Assembly (NCBI GenBank): GCA_028284395.1
Contig: JANQRV010000504.1
Coordinates: 1-37,168 of the forward strand
Length of the DNA: 37,168 bases
Origin: Saprospiraceae bacterium
GTDB lineage: Bacteria > Bacteroidota > Bacteroidia > Chitinophagales > Saprospiraceae
Direction of reading: 5' to 3'
Below, in pieces: positions 9,934 through 17,501 of this stretch. A program made the position numbers and the translations under genes. Numbering within the stretch: position 1 is the stretch's first letter; every line of letters begins with the position of its first letter. Under the pieces are notes generated by a model, which saw only the letters and a program-made list of their open reading frames with translations, had not been told where the DNA came from and ran no database searches.

Positions 9934-10941
9934 TTATTCAATCTTTAAAGTTTTAACCTCGCCTTCCGGTGTGACTAAAACAAATTCTTTTTTGGTTTCG
10001 ACCGTTTTGGTAGGCAATCGCTCTGGTAAAGTAAACTTGACCACCAAATTGTAAGAGTATTGAACCGCTGGTTCCAAGATTTCGGGGTTGATGACAATGT
10101 CGTAATCATTTCCAGCAATAGCATCATAAAATCTGGAAACAGGTTTATCTACTTTGTCGATTTTGGCATCGACTCTTTCCTGGGCAGTTAACTTTTGAGC
10201 GCTGAATGCTTGGTAACTTTGGTAGCGATCACCGGGATAGGCCACCCACGCATTTTCACCAGTGATAAGATAGGCTGAGTCCAATTCGATACCGATAGCC
10301 GTGTATTGTTCCTTGATTTGTCCGAGGTAAGCAAGGGCAGCCTGCCTCAATTCGCTGTAGATCGCCTTTGGATTTGATACAAAGTAATCAACCTTAACGA
10401 TATCGTAGATCTCTTGTTTTGCGGCCGCGGTTAGGATTTTATCCAAAAGGGACGGACTATCAAATCGGATATGGACATTTTTTTGCAATTCAAAACCGAT
10501 GGGGATTTCCTTAAAGGACTTCTTAGAGAACAATTTCTTGCTGACGTCAAACTCGTATTTCGGTAGAAAATTGACCAAATCTACATAGATGTCTTCCACT
10601 TGCAAACCGAGCGTTTCAAGATCATTGATGAAGGACTCGATCCGGCCGCTGATCCGAGTATTGGTTACTTCCGCCGTTTTCCCTAACTGGACAACATTGA
10701 ATATGGCGGTATAGGCCGTTGCCTTTTGATTAGAGAGCGCATTGATGCTGATTTTTAGTGCGTTATCCGCCTCGATCGTTGCCGCTTTTGCGACCGACCG
10801 GTATTGATTGGAAAGGTTGACGTTGTTTTGGGTTTGAAAATTGCTTTCCGTTCGTAGCCGCTTATAATTGCCTAGAATCTGTGCTTGCGCAAATTGGGTG
10901 ATGGAGCAAAGAACGAGAAAGAAAAAAAACGCTGTTTTCAT
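9934..10941 (-). CDS. SIMPL (DUF541) domain protein, exported
   Basis: 335 residues from the ATG at 10941. The frame stays open to 11004, but the internal Met is chosen because a clean signal peptide follows at once (MKTAFFFFLVLCSITQFAQA). The mature part has the SIMPL layout: an N-terminal strand-rich part with AYTAIFNVVQLGKTAEV, paired helices (RIESFINDLETLGLQ), a repeat of the same fold (FELQKNVHIRFDS; LLDKILTAAAKQEI), and a long YSELRQAALAYLGQIKEQ helix. SIMPL proteins are oligomeric periplasmic or outer-membrane proteins of mostly unknown role. It is the likely first gene of a unit with the downstream propeller protein. Confidence 0.8.
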   Translation of the reverse strand: MKTAFFFFLVLCSITQFAQAQILGNYKRLRTESNFQTQNNVNLSNQYRSVAKAATIEADNALKISINALSNQKATAYTAIFNVVQLGKTAEVTNTRISGRIESFINDLETLGLQVEDIYVDLVNFLPKYEFDVSKKLFSKKSFKEIPIGFELQKNVHIRFDSPSLLDKILTAAAKQEIYDIVKVDYFVSNPKAIYSELRQAALAYLGQIKEQYTAIGIELDSAYLITGENAWVAYPGDRYQSYQAFSAQKLTAQERVDAKIDKVDKPVSRFYDAIAGNDYDIVINPEILEPAVQYSYNLVVKFTLPERLPTKTVETKKEFVLVTPEGEVKTLKIE

Positions 10942-11461
10942 TTTTGTGAATTTTATGTGATTAGACCTTTTAACGCTGATTCGACCGTGTGAATTGCTGG
11001 TCAAAATGGAGGAGCCTTTTTTATGTCAAGCCTTTTTATTTAAATATTTGATTATCAGTTATTTATTGATCTTTGCCTGCGTTTTTGATGGTTTTTTGTC
11101 CTGACAAAGAGATTTAATTGTCCTTGCAACAATCGTTGATAACCCTTTACTTACAAGCGCTTTCAACAGCCAATGATAAATTCTCACAACAACAACAACA
11201 TCCAAGTTGATGACAACCCCGAGCTGAAAGCATCTTTTACCCAGAAGTACCGGCATTTAAGCAGGTAAACAATTCAACTGACTCATTTCTTAGAATGCCA
11301 TTAAGGTGTTCCATGGTGGTGGCACTAATGGAGGCTTAACTCATTTTTTTGATGAAGGCCATCCATTTTCGGTTTGCTAATTGGTTGTATCGATCAATGG
11401 GAGATGGCCATTCCCGTAGCGTGCATTTATTGACCATTTTATCAAATAAACCTGAAATAAT
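10942..11461. other. 520-bp divergent intergenic region, no firm gene
   Basis: This lies between the SIMPL gene (minus) and the FeeM-like gene (plus) and should hold both promoters; I find no exact TAnnTTTG box. A 65-codon minus frame at 11059-11256 begins with ATG and encodes a basic peptide with a Val run from a (GTT)n tract at about 11186-11200. It has no recognisable domain and I do not call it as a gene. No tRNA-like cloverleaf or riboswitch core was recognised. Confidence 0.5.
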
Positions 11462-12157
11462 ATGTTTCATCCCCAAAGCCAAGCTGCTTTCAAGTCCGAA
11501 ATGTTATTTGAAGTCAAGGGCTTTACTGCACAGTTGTGCCGCACTGAGCAAAGTAGGAAACTAGCCTACGGATTGAGGTATCGCGCTTATCGCCACATCG
11601 ATGCCATTCCGGCGAATGAAGATGAGTTGTTCTTCGATGATTATGACTTAAAGCCCAATTCGAGGGTTCACCTCATTTGGTATGAAGGAGCACCGGTAGC
11701 CAGTGTTCGAAGTTCCATTTGGTCGCCCAGATACGGTTGGACGGCAACGGAAGGCATTCGATCATTTTGGCAGGATACCCACCGAAAGATCGGTTTGGAA
11801 AACTACATTTTGGAGTCGAGCAGATTTGCCGTCGCGCCTGAATTAACCGGGCGGAAATCGTTGTTTGCTCAACTACTGATGTTTAGGATCCAAGATCTGT
11901 GCTCACAAGTTGAATCCTGCCCTTACATTATTACTGCAGTAAGACAGAGACATGCCGCCTTCTACGAACGAATGCTGGCATTTAAAACCATTTCGGGACC
12001 GATTGTACTCGATTGGATTGAAGATGAGATCATTCTTTTGGCGACCGAACAAGAAGAAAGTCGGCAGGTCGTCCTGAAAAAGGGCATGCCTCCTTGTGAG
12101 GAGGAGGAAGTGGAGCGGTATCGTGAAATGATTCAAGACATGAATAAAAACAATTGA
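11462..12157 (+). CDS. FeeM-like N-acyl amino acid synthase (GNAT-fold acyltransferase)
   Basis: 231 residues. FeeM-family enzymes transfer a fatty acyl group from acyl carrier protein to an amino acid, making N-acyl amino acids; they are structural relatives of autoinducer synthases. Visible marks are LRYRAYR (38-44) followed by an acidic FFDDYD block (57-62), a strand of the type VHLIWYEGAPVASVR (69-83), ESSRFAVAPE (118-127), and the late RHAAFYERMLAF (163-174) signature of this family. The acyl and amino acid substrates cannot be read from sequence. The start at 11462 gives the longest frame; ATG 11501 is an alternative that keeps all motifs. The stop is 2 bases before the methyltransferase ATG, so the two are almost surely co-translated. 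Confidence 0.8.
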   Translation: MFHPQSQAAFKSEMLFEVKGFTAQLCRTEQSRKLAYGLRYRAYRHIDAIPANEDELFFDDYDLKPNSRVHLIWYEGAPVASVRSSIWSPRYGWTATEGIRSFWQDTHRKIGLENYILESSRFAVAPELTGRKSLFAQLLMFRIQDLCSQVESCPYIITAVRQRHAAFYERMLAFKTISGPIVLDWIEDEIILLATEQEESRQVVLKKGMPPCEEEEVERYREMIQDMNKNN

Positions 12158-12159
12158 CA

Positions 12160-12882
12160 ATGACCAAGGTGATAAACGTCGATTGGAATCGATACGCTCG
12201 GAAATACGATATGTTGATGCGTTTCAACCCCTTTTATCAGCAGTTGCAGCAAGAAGTGCTAGATCGAGCTAAGAAGTGGTCAATTTCAGCGGGGGATCGG
12301 ATCGCAGACATCGGTGCGGGTACCGGAAATTACTCCACTGCAATCGCTGCGATCTTTCCCCAAGCACAAGTGATCCATGTGGACCGTGATGAGGGGATGT
12401 GTTCGGTAACCGAGGTGAAAAAACAAGAAAGGCATCTATCTAATCTGGAAATCTGGAATGTCTCGGTTGATGAGCTGCAGATAGAACCAGAGTCTTTGCA
12501 AGGATGTCTGTGCATCCACTCTTTGTACACCTTCTCCCAACCTGAGCAATTGCTAAAAGCGATTCACAGTTGGTTAAAGCCGGGGGGCTATGGCATATTC
12601 GTCGATCCGGGACGAATGGTAAAGGTTAGGGAATGGCAAATGGCCATCGGCTGGCAGATGGTAAAAAAATACGGCCTGAGACAGACCTTGCATATCATGA
12701 AAGAAGGCCGGGAGATTAGTCATCAAAACCAACAAATCAGCAAGTACCAGGCGAATGGTACCTATTGGACGCACACTCCAGAAGAATTCGAGTATGCCAT
12801 CGCCTCTGCCGGCTTCAACATTACGGAATCCAGGCTTTGCTTCCGCAAGATCAGTGATATGGTCGTAGCCGTCAAGGCCTAA
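12160..12882 (+). CDS. Class I SAM-dependent methyltransferase
   Basis: 240 residues from the ATG at 12160. A TTG at 12154 overlaps the upstream stop and is less likely. Motif I DIGAGTGNY is at 50-58, motif II VIHVDRDE at 71-78, and the post-I acidic residue and the LKPGG strand (Methyltransf_11/25-like) follow. The family transfers a methyl group from S-adenosylmethionine to a small molecule, lipid or quinone. Its position right after a FeeM-like acyltransferase suggests that it methylates the acyl amino acid product (ester, N- or O-methyl), but this is inferred from context. A generic lipid methyltransferase role is possible. Confidence 0.82.
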   Translation: MTKVINVDWNRYARKYDMLMRFNPFYQQLQQEVLDRAKKWSISAGDRIADIGAGTGNYSTAIAAIFPQAQVIHVDRDEGMCSVTEVKKQERHLSNLEIWNVSVDELQIEPESLQGCLCIHSLYTFSQPEQLLKAIHSWLKPGGYGIFVDPGRMVKVREWQMAIGWQMVKKYGLRQTLHIMKEGREISHQNQQISKYQANGTYWTHTPEEFEYAIASAGFNITESRLCFRKISDMVVAVKA

Positions 12883-12917
12883 AGCATACATGATTGGTGA
12901 TTTATTTACACAACCCC

Positions 12918-12933
12918 TCCTGCAACGGCAGGA
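12918..12933. other. Perfect 6-bp hairpin in the convergent spacer
   Basis: The arms tcctgc and gcagga flank the loop aacg, 36 bases after the methyltransferase stop. The plus strand continues with A-rich rather than T-rich sequence, so this is a poor intrinsic terminator for the plus operon. A second small inverted repeat, TGATCA-gtccag-TGATCA, lies at 12979-12996. Together they occupy the 123-base spacer between convergent genes and could slow transcription. Confidence 0.4.
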
Positions 12934-13005
12934 ATAAAAACCTTAGCATTATGACCGGAATGCAGCTTAACTTGCCGCTGATCAGTCCAGTGATCACGGA
13001 GGATA

Positions 13006-14472
13006 TTATGAGCGACTGACCGTTTTTCCTCCCTGCAGTATTTCCTCCAGCCACTGCTTGGAAATAATTGCCTTTTCCAGGGAAAGTTCCTCGGCTATGG
13101 CTTGGAATTTTTCCTGGAAATTCCGTTCCTCAGTTTCTACCCGGATGATTCTTTTTACATATTTGATAAAATTCAAGTGCGCCAATTTTCGTTCCTGGGA
13201 CAGCATCTGTTCCCGCCGCAACCATTTCTCAAAAGACTCGGTGTAATTCGTTAGAAATTGAAAGTAGCTTTGGTCTGCTTGATATAGATCAAAGTAAGAT
13301 TTCAAACAGAGTATCCTGCCCAGTAGGTTGAATGCAAAGGTGGTAAACGTGTGATTGACCATCAGACTAATGCTAGCTTCGTACTGGGAACGGTTCCGGA
13401 GCAAGTATGCTTCTGCCCAAATGCCAGCATCTTTTTGGAATTCCTTCGTCAGATACGGTAGGTAATTCGTCGCGAAATTCTGTGCAAATTCAAGTTCTCC
13501 GGCAAGCGTACTGGAAATGATGGTATTAAAAAACGTTCTTTCTGTTAAATAACCATAGTGAAATAGCGACTTTGTCTGAATTCCGATCTTGTAAAGCTCA
13601 AATATGTCCTTTGTAATTTGAGTATTTCCCTTGAATCTAAGCGCTAGCGCCTCATTGATCAAGAGGAGTAGAAAGTTTCTTTGCGTGATGATATCCAGTT
13701 GCGGCCGGACCGTTAAGAAACGTTGTTTGAAGGTTTGAAAATCCAAATCCCCTTGTAGTTTTGCGGCATACAGGGAAAGAGCCGGATTGTCATATTTTTC
13801 GGACAGGGCTTGCAGATACTGGATTTGAAAATAGAAGGAATTCGACTCTTGGGTATTCATGATATTGGTCCGGTTCATCTTCTCGGTCAAGATGTAACCG
13901 AGATTGAGCGCGTAGAATTGGTCCAGGTTGTGGCCCAATTCCCGGAGTTGTTGCCCACCGGGCTGATTTCTGAATATGCCATGAGGTTCCCCAAAAAGGG
14001 CCTTACCCAATTGAAACAGATCCAGGCATTTGCTACTTCCGGTTGGTCGGAAGGCAGATACGGTTTTTATTTCCGACTGTATCATTTCCAAGCCTTTTTC
14101 AAATGCACCTCGTTCCAGATTGATCTTGGTCAGGAGTCGATGTTGTAATTGATGGTCGGCCTGTAATTCACTGTGGATTAGGAATTTTTCAACCTGTCGA
14201 GCTAGTGAGACCATCAGGTTCCTGGTCTGTTTATCTTTCGCGGCATTGAAAATTTTTTTGGATATCCATTCCCTGGTTAGCAGCGGATCATCAAAGTGTG
14301 GATGATACGGTATCAATAGCTTGAATAACTTGCTGACATTCCGATTGGTATTGCTCCAAGGAGACTCTAGCCAGCGTCTGAACTCTTTTATTTGATCGTC
14401 ACTTTTTGGGTTGTCACCAATCGATAACATCCTTAGTAAACGTACCAGTTTACTATCCTGAATGGTAGGCAT
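13006..14472 (-). CDS. Large helical protein of unknown function
   Basis: 488 residues with no signal peptide and no transmembrane segment, predicted almost wholly alpha-helical. The N-terminal part has the pattern EFRRWLESPWSNTN...LFKLLIPYHPHF...LTREWISKKIF. I associate this with a Saprospiria-type family of hypothetical cytoplasmic proteins, probably TPR-like solenoids, often present in several copies per genome. Evenly spaced Leu/Phe helices run through the middle (ILTEKMNRTN; QFLTNYTESFEKWLRRE). I can name no catalytic motif. It lies downstream of a terminator, so it has its own promoter; a near-match -7 box (TATTTTCG, minus, 14552-14559), with a TTG 20 bases upstream, could serve it. Confidence 0.8.
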   Translation of the reverse strand: MPTIQDSKLVRLLRMLSIGDNPKSDDQIKEFRRWLESPWSNTNRNVSKLFKLLIPYHPHFDDPLLTREWISKKIFNAAKDKQTRNLMVSLARQVEKFLIHSELQADHQLQHRLLTKINLERGAFEKGLEMIQSEIKTVSAFRPTGSSKCLDLFQLGKALFGEPHGIFRNQPGGQQLRELGHNLDQFYALNLGYILTEKMNRTNIMNTQESNSFYFQIQYLQALSEKYDNPALSLYAAKLQGDLDFQTFKQRFLTVRPQLDIITQRNFLLLLINEALALRFKGNTQITKDIFELYKIGIQTKSLFHYGYLTERTFFNTIISSTLAGELEFAQNFATNYLPYLTKEFQKDAGIWAEAYLLRNRSQYEASISLMVNHTFTTFAFNLLGRILCLKSYFDLYQADQSYFQFLTNYTESFEKWLRREQMLSQERKLAHLNFIKYVKRIIRVETEERNFQEKFQAIAEELSLEKAIISKQWLEEILQGGKTVSRS

Positions 14473-14561
14473 GTTTTTGCTTAGGATTTGGTTTTTTAAT
14501 CTATGGCTGATTCGGTGTCAGCCAGGGGTTACTTATCAATAGTTTTATCTACGAAAATACC

Positions 14562-14631
14562 AAAAAAACCTTGAAAATTCAAGTAAGACGGCAGCTTTTA
14601 GAGGACTTGACTACTCTTCCAAAAGCTACCG
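14562..14631 (-). terminator. Double-hairpin intrinsic terminator after the amidohydrolase/SnoaL unit
   Basis: On the minus strand, just after the SnoaL-like gene stop, an 11-bp stem (14621-14631 with 14589-14599) contains one G-U pair. It is followed by a shorter hairpin, CTTGAA-TT-TTCAAG (14570-14583), and then a run of seven T (14562-14568). The short hairpin with the T-run is a classic Rho-independent arrangement; the long hairpin adds a second structure upstream. Confidence 0.65.
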
Positions 14632-14639
14632 TTCAATGG

Positions 14640-15086
14640 TCAACCGGCAGGTGCCGTACAATCCGCCTGAATAACCCATTTGCCTTTGATTTTCTTCCAA
14701 ATGAGTAGGAAGTGCCCTTCCAGGTCACCGATGGTTCGCGTTAGGTGGAATTTACCCAGCAAACTGTAAACTTTCTTACTTCGCTGATCAATCTTGATGA
14801 TCGTGAATTCCAATTTTCCCATTGCCGTAGGATTTGGGTAACGCTTGCGATAATTATCCAGGGTCTCTTGCCAACCGTAGGTAGGGCCGTTGCCACCGAT
14901 GAATTGAAGATTATCCGATTTCCAGTAATGTTCCATGAACTTGGGAATATCGCCCGCGTTCCAAGCTTCCTGTTGTTCTTGCATCGCCTGTTTGATCACG
15001 GCGACGTCTTTGGGGTTTTGAGCGTATGTCGGCCCAATAATGAGGCATAGGGCCAAGATTAGGGAGTATTTGAGATGATTTTTCAT
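14640..15086 (-). CDS. Exported SnoaL-like / DUF4440 (NTF2-fold) protein
   Basis: 148 residues with a clear signal peptide (MKNHLKYSLILALCLIIGPTYA). The mature part shows the DUF4440/SnoaL layout: a first helix with IKQAMQEQQEAWNAGDIPKFMEHYW, a strand with LQFIGGNGPTYGW, the helix TLDNYRKRYP, and strands ending LIWKKIKGKWVIQADCTA. The NTF2 fold makes a hydrophobic pocket that in relatives is catalytic or ligand-binding; no function can be assigned. It starts 8 bases after the amidohydrolase stop, so the pair is one operon ending at the terminator at 14562-14631. Confidence 0.85.
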   Translation of the reverse strand: MKNHLKYSLILALCLIIGPTYAQNPKDVAVIKQAMQEQQEAWNAGDIPKFMEHYWKSDNLQFIGGNGPTYGWQETLDNYRKRYPNPTAMGKLEFTIIKIDQRSKKVYSLLGKFHLTRTIGDLEGHFLLIWKKIKGKWVIQADCTAPAG

Positions 15087-15094
15087 GTCTATTC

Positions 15095-16690
15095 TTATGG
15101 TTTTTTTGGCTGTATGCCCGGTTGCAGTAGTTCAAAGCCTTCCTCCGCTTTCGCATCATCTACCAGTTTTTTAACATCGGCTAATAACTGCTCAGCATCG
15201 AAGATCACTCCATCTTTGATGGTGTACTTGATGCCCTTGGTCCTAACGACTTCATTGTCATCAGTCAATTTAATGGCACCAGTACCGTATAAAACTTTCA
15301 AATTTTGCAGTGGGTTCTCTTCTACAATTACAAAATCAGCATATTTGCCCACCTGGATCGAACCAATCTTATCGGCCATTCCCAATGCCTCGGCTCCATT
15401 CAACGTGGCGGACTGAATGACTTCGAGTGGGTGGAACCCCGCTTCTCGCAATAGTTCCAGCTCACGTATGTAGGCAAAGCCATAGAGTTGAAAAATGAAA
15501 CCGGAATCCGAGCCTGCAGTAACTCGACCACCCCGATTCTTGTATTCATTGAGAAAGGTCATCCACAGTTGATAGTTTTTCTTCCATTCGACTTCATCTT
15601 CCGTACTCCAGTAATGCCAATAGGATCCATGAGAAATCTTACTGGGTTGATAAAATCGCCATAGCTTGGGCATGGTATAATCTTCGTGCCATTCTGCTCT
15701 ACGAGCTCGCATCAGATCGCGACTGGCTTCGTAAATATTCAGGGTAGGGTCGAGCGTAAAATCCAACTCGATTAGTTCTTCCATCACATTGTTCCAATGT
15801 TCGGAATAAGGCTTGGCTGCTTGTTTCCATAATCGCCCCGCTTGTCCGAAACGGTGTTGTTCATTATTATAGTTATAGTCAAGTGGATAATCTTGTACAC
15901 GACGGTTGGTGAAGAGCGCTTCCGGAAGTCCATACCAGTGTTCCATGGAAGTAAGACCTGCCCGTGCGGAATGCAATACATTCCATCGAGCTACACTAAG
16001 CTGAGCGTGGTGGCACGCAGAACGCAGTCCCAACTTTTTATTCTCATTAAGAGCGGCCGACATAATTTCGGGCTCTGCTCCAAAAAACTTTATACCGTCG
16101 GCCCCTTTTTTTGCATTTTCGCGTACCCATTCACGGGCTAGTTCCGATGTGCTGATCGGGGCAGAAGCCCCCTGTCCGAAGGCGGTATAAGCAAGAATAC
16201 GAGGTGCAGTGATTTCGTTTTTTGCACTTCGCTTTTTTTGGTCCAGTACCCAATCCAGCGAATTGCCACAAGCGGGGTCTCTAACGGTCGTGATTCCGTG
16301 AGACAACCACAATTTAAAGACGTATTCTGCGTCAGCCCCCTGACTCAATCCACCGATGTGCCCGTGCATATCCACCAGACCCGGCATCAAGTACATACCT
16401 TCGCAATCCAATTCTTTGCCGCCCGCTTGCAGGACCGGTCGACTTTTTTCCTTGATTGGAACGCCGGGGTAACCGACATTGACAATATTCTTGATGATGT
16501 TTTCTTCCACTACAATGTCTACGGGGCCCCTGGGAGGTGATCCATCTCCATTGATCAGGGTGATTCCTCGGATGATCAACTGCTGGTGGGGCCCATCTCC
16601 CCGGTAGCGATCCGGTGCTGTTTCGACCTGTGCCCAAAGGGTTGGCCCTAACAGTAAGAAGTAAGATAAAATAGTGAAACAATGTTTCAT
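15095..16690 (-). CDS. Exported metal-dependent amidohydrolase (imidazolonepropionase-like)
   Basis: 531 residues with an N-terminal signal peptide (residues 1-20). Amidohydrolase-superfamily landmarks are all present: a split beta-sandwich around LIIRGITLINGDG, the HxH metal pair in VDMHGHIGG (H109, H111), a Lys in ADGIKFFG (K201, possible bridging residue), ACHHAQ (H227/H228), SMEHW (H251), the catalytic Asp in TAGSDSG (D395), and the C-terminal GSIQVGKYADFVIVEENP. The family hydrolyses C-N bonds of cyclic amides, dipeptides or related compounds; the substrate is unknown. Its export and length suit a periplasmic dipeptidase-like or xenobiotic-hydrolase role. It is the first gene of a unit with the SnoaL-like gene. 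Confidence 0.9.
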   Translation of the reverse strand: MKHCFTILSYFLLLGPTLWAQVETAPDRYRGDGPHQQLIIRGITLINGDGSPPRGPVDIVVEENIIKNIVNVGYPGVPIKEKSRPVLQAGGKELDCEGMYLMPGLVDMHGHIGGLSQGADAEYVFKLWLSHGITTVRDPACGNSLDWVLDQKKRSAKNEITAPRILAYTAFGQGASAPISTSELAREWVRENAKKGADGIKFFGAEPEIMSAALNENKKLGLRSACHHAQLSVARWNVLHSARAGLTSMEHWYGLPEALFTNRRVQDYPLDYNYNNEQHRFGQAGRLWKQAAKPYSEHWNNVMEELIELDFTLDPTLNIYEASRDLMRARRAEWHEDYTMPKLWRFYQPSKISHGSYWHYWSTEDEVEWKKNYQLWMTFLNEYKNRGGRVTAGSDSGFIFQLYGFAYIRELELLREAGFHPLEVIQSATLNGAEALGMADKIGSIQVGKYADFVIVEENPLQNLKVLYGTGAIKLTDDNEVVRTKGIKYTIKDGVIFDAEQLLADVKKLVDDAKAEEGFELLQPGIQPKKP

Positions 16691-16770
16691 AAATGCTTGG
16701 TTTTAGTCTATTCTCATTAAAGTAGGAACTAATTTAGACTTTTCCACCAATTTTAGTGGTTACCCAAACC

Positions 16771-17295
16771 TTATCTCATTTGAAAGTGCAATAAATACAG
16801 TTGTAAGAGGTAAGAAAGGAAAACAAAGGAAATCAAACCCAAAATGGGCATAAAAGAAGTGCCTCCCTTAGAGGAGAGTTTGGGCTGGTAATTTTTTGGA
16901 AAGCGCTCCTTAATCATGGTGATCTGCACTTGTGAATAGTTGTAAAAAATCCAGTTGCCAAGTAGCCCAAGCAACATTGAAAAAACCAACAATCGGCCAA
17001 TATTCCAATAAAGAGGATGTATATATATCCGCTGATAGTTAAAAAAAACAGTTTCTATGAAACCCTCCGCAAAAAAAATGGAAAGGTAAAGGACTGCCGG
17101 TTGGTACATTTTTCGGTAGAGCAGCCAGAAAATGCCAAAAAAAAACGCTGATACATTAAATGAAAAGATGTGGCCCGTCCTGACTTTTAGCCATTCCTTG
17201 ATGTAATAGTCCGATTTAGGACCGATGTACAGCCGCCAGTCTTCAATCAATTCATCCTTTACGTCAAAGTGATCCAGGATTCTTCTATGCTGCAT
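16771..17295 (-). CDS. DUF2628 family membrane protein
   Basis: 174 residues. The motif YYIKEWLKVRTGHIFSFNVS followed by AFFFGIFWLLYRKMY is characteristic of DUF2628 proteins. About four hydrophobic segments follow (FFGIFWLLY; LYLSIFFAEGFIETVFF; IGRLLVFSMLLGLLGNWIFYN; FMPILGLISFVFLSYLLQLYLL). The function is unknown in the family; many members carry a small N-terminal cytoplasmic part as here. It is separated from the amidohydrolase by 80 bases on the same strand, so it may be an independent gene. Confidence 0.8.
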   Translation of the reverse strand: MQHRRILDHFDVKDELIEDWRLYIGPKSDYYIKEWLKVRTGHIFSFNVSAFFFGIFWLLYRKMYQPAVLYLSIFFAEGFIETVFFNYQRIYIHPLYWNIGRLLVFSMLLGLLGNWIFYNYSQVQITMIKERFPKNYQPKLSSKGGTSFMPILGLISFVFLSYLLQLYLLHFQMR

Positions 17296-17501
17296 GGAAT
17301 GTTCGTCTAAAGTCCTTGTAATCTTTCTTTTCCTATTTATTCCTCAACAATCGATACCCGACGGGATTTGCAGAATAATTACTTCAATAATGACAATAAT
17401 TCCGAGAAAATCCCAATTTTTTCATTTTCTTTAACGCTGTAGGACTGTTAATGCTGGTTTGATCCGGTGTACTGGCCATTTTAATACCAAATTTTAAACA
17501 A

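Noticed and set aside
11059-11256. 65-codon minus frame in the gap before the SIMPL gene
   Set aside because: It contains a Val run made by a (GTT)n tract, lacks a known domain, and has no context; not enough to call a gene.
11462-12157. FeeM-like gene as a LuxI-type acyl-homoserine lactone synthase
   Set aside because: The motifs (RHAAFYERMLAF, ESSRFAV) fit FeeM better, and there is no LuxR-type regulator nearby.
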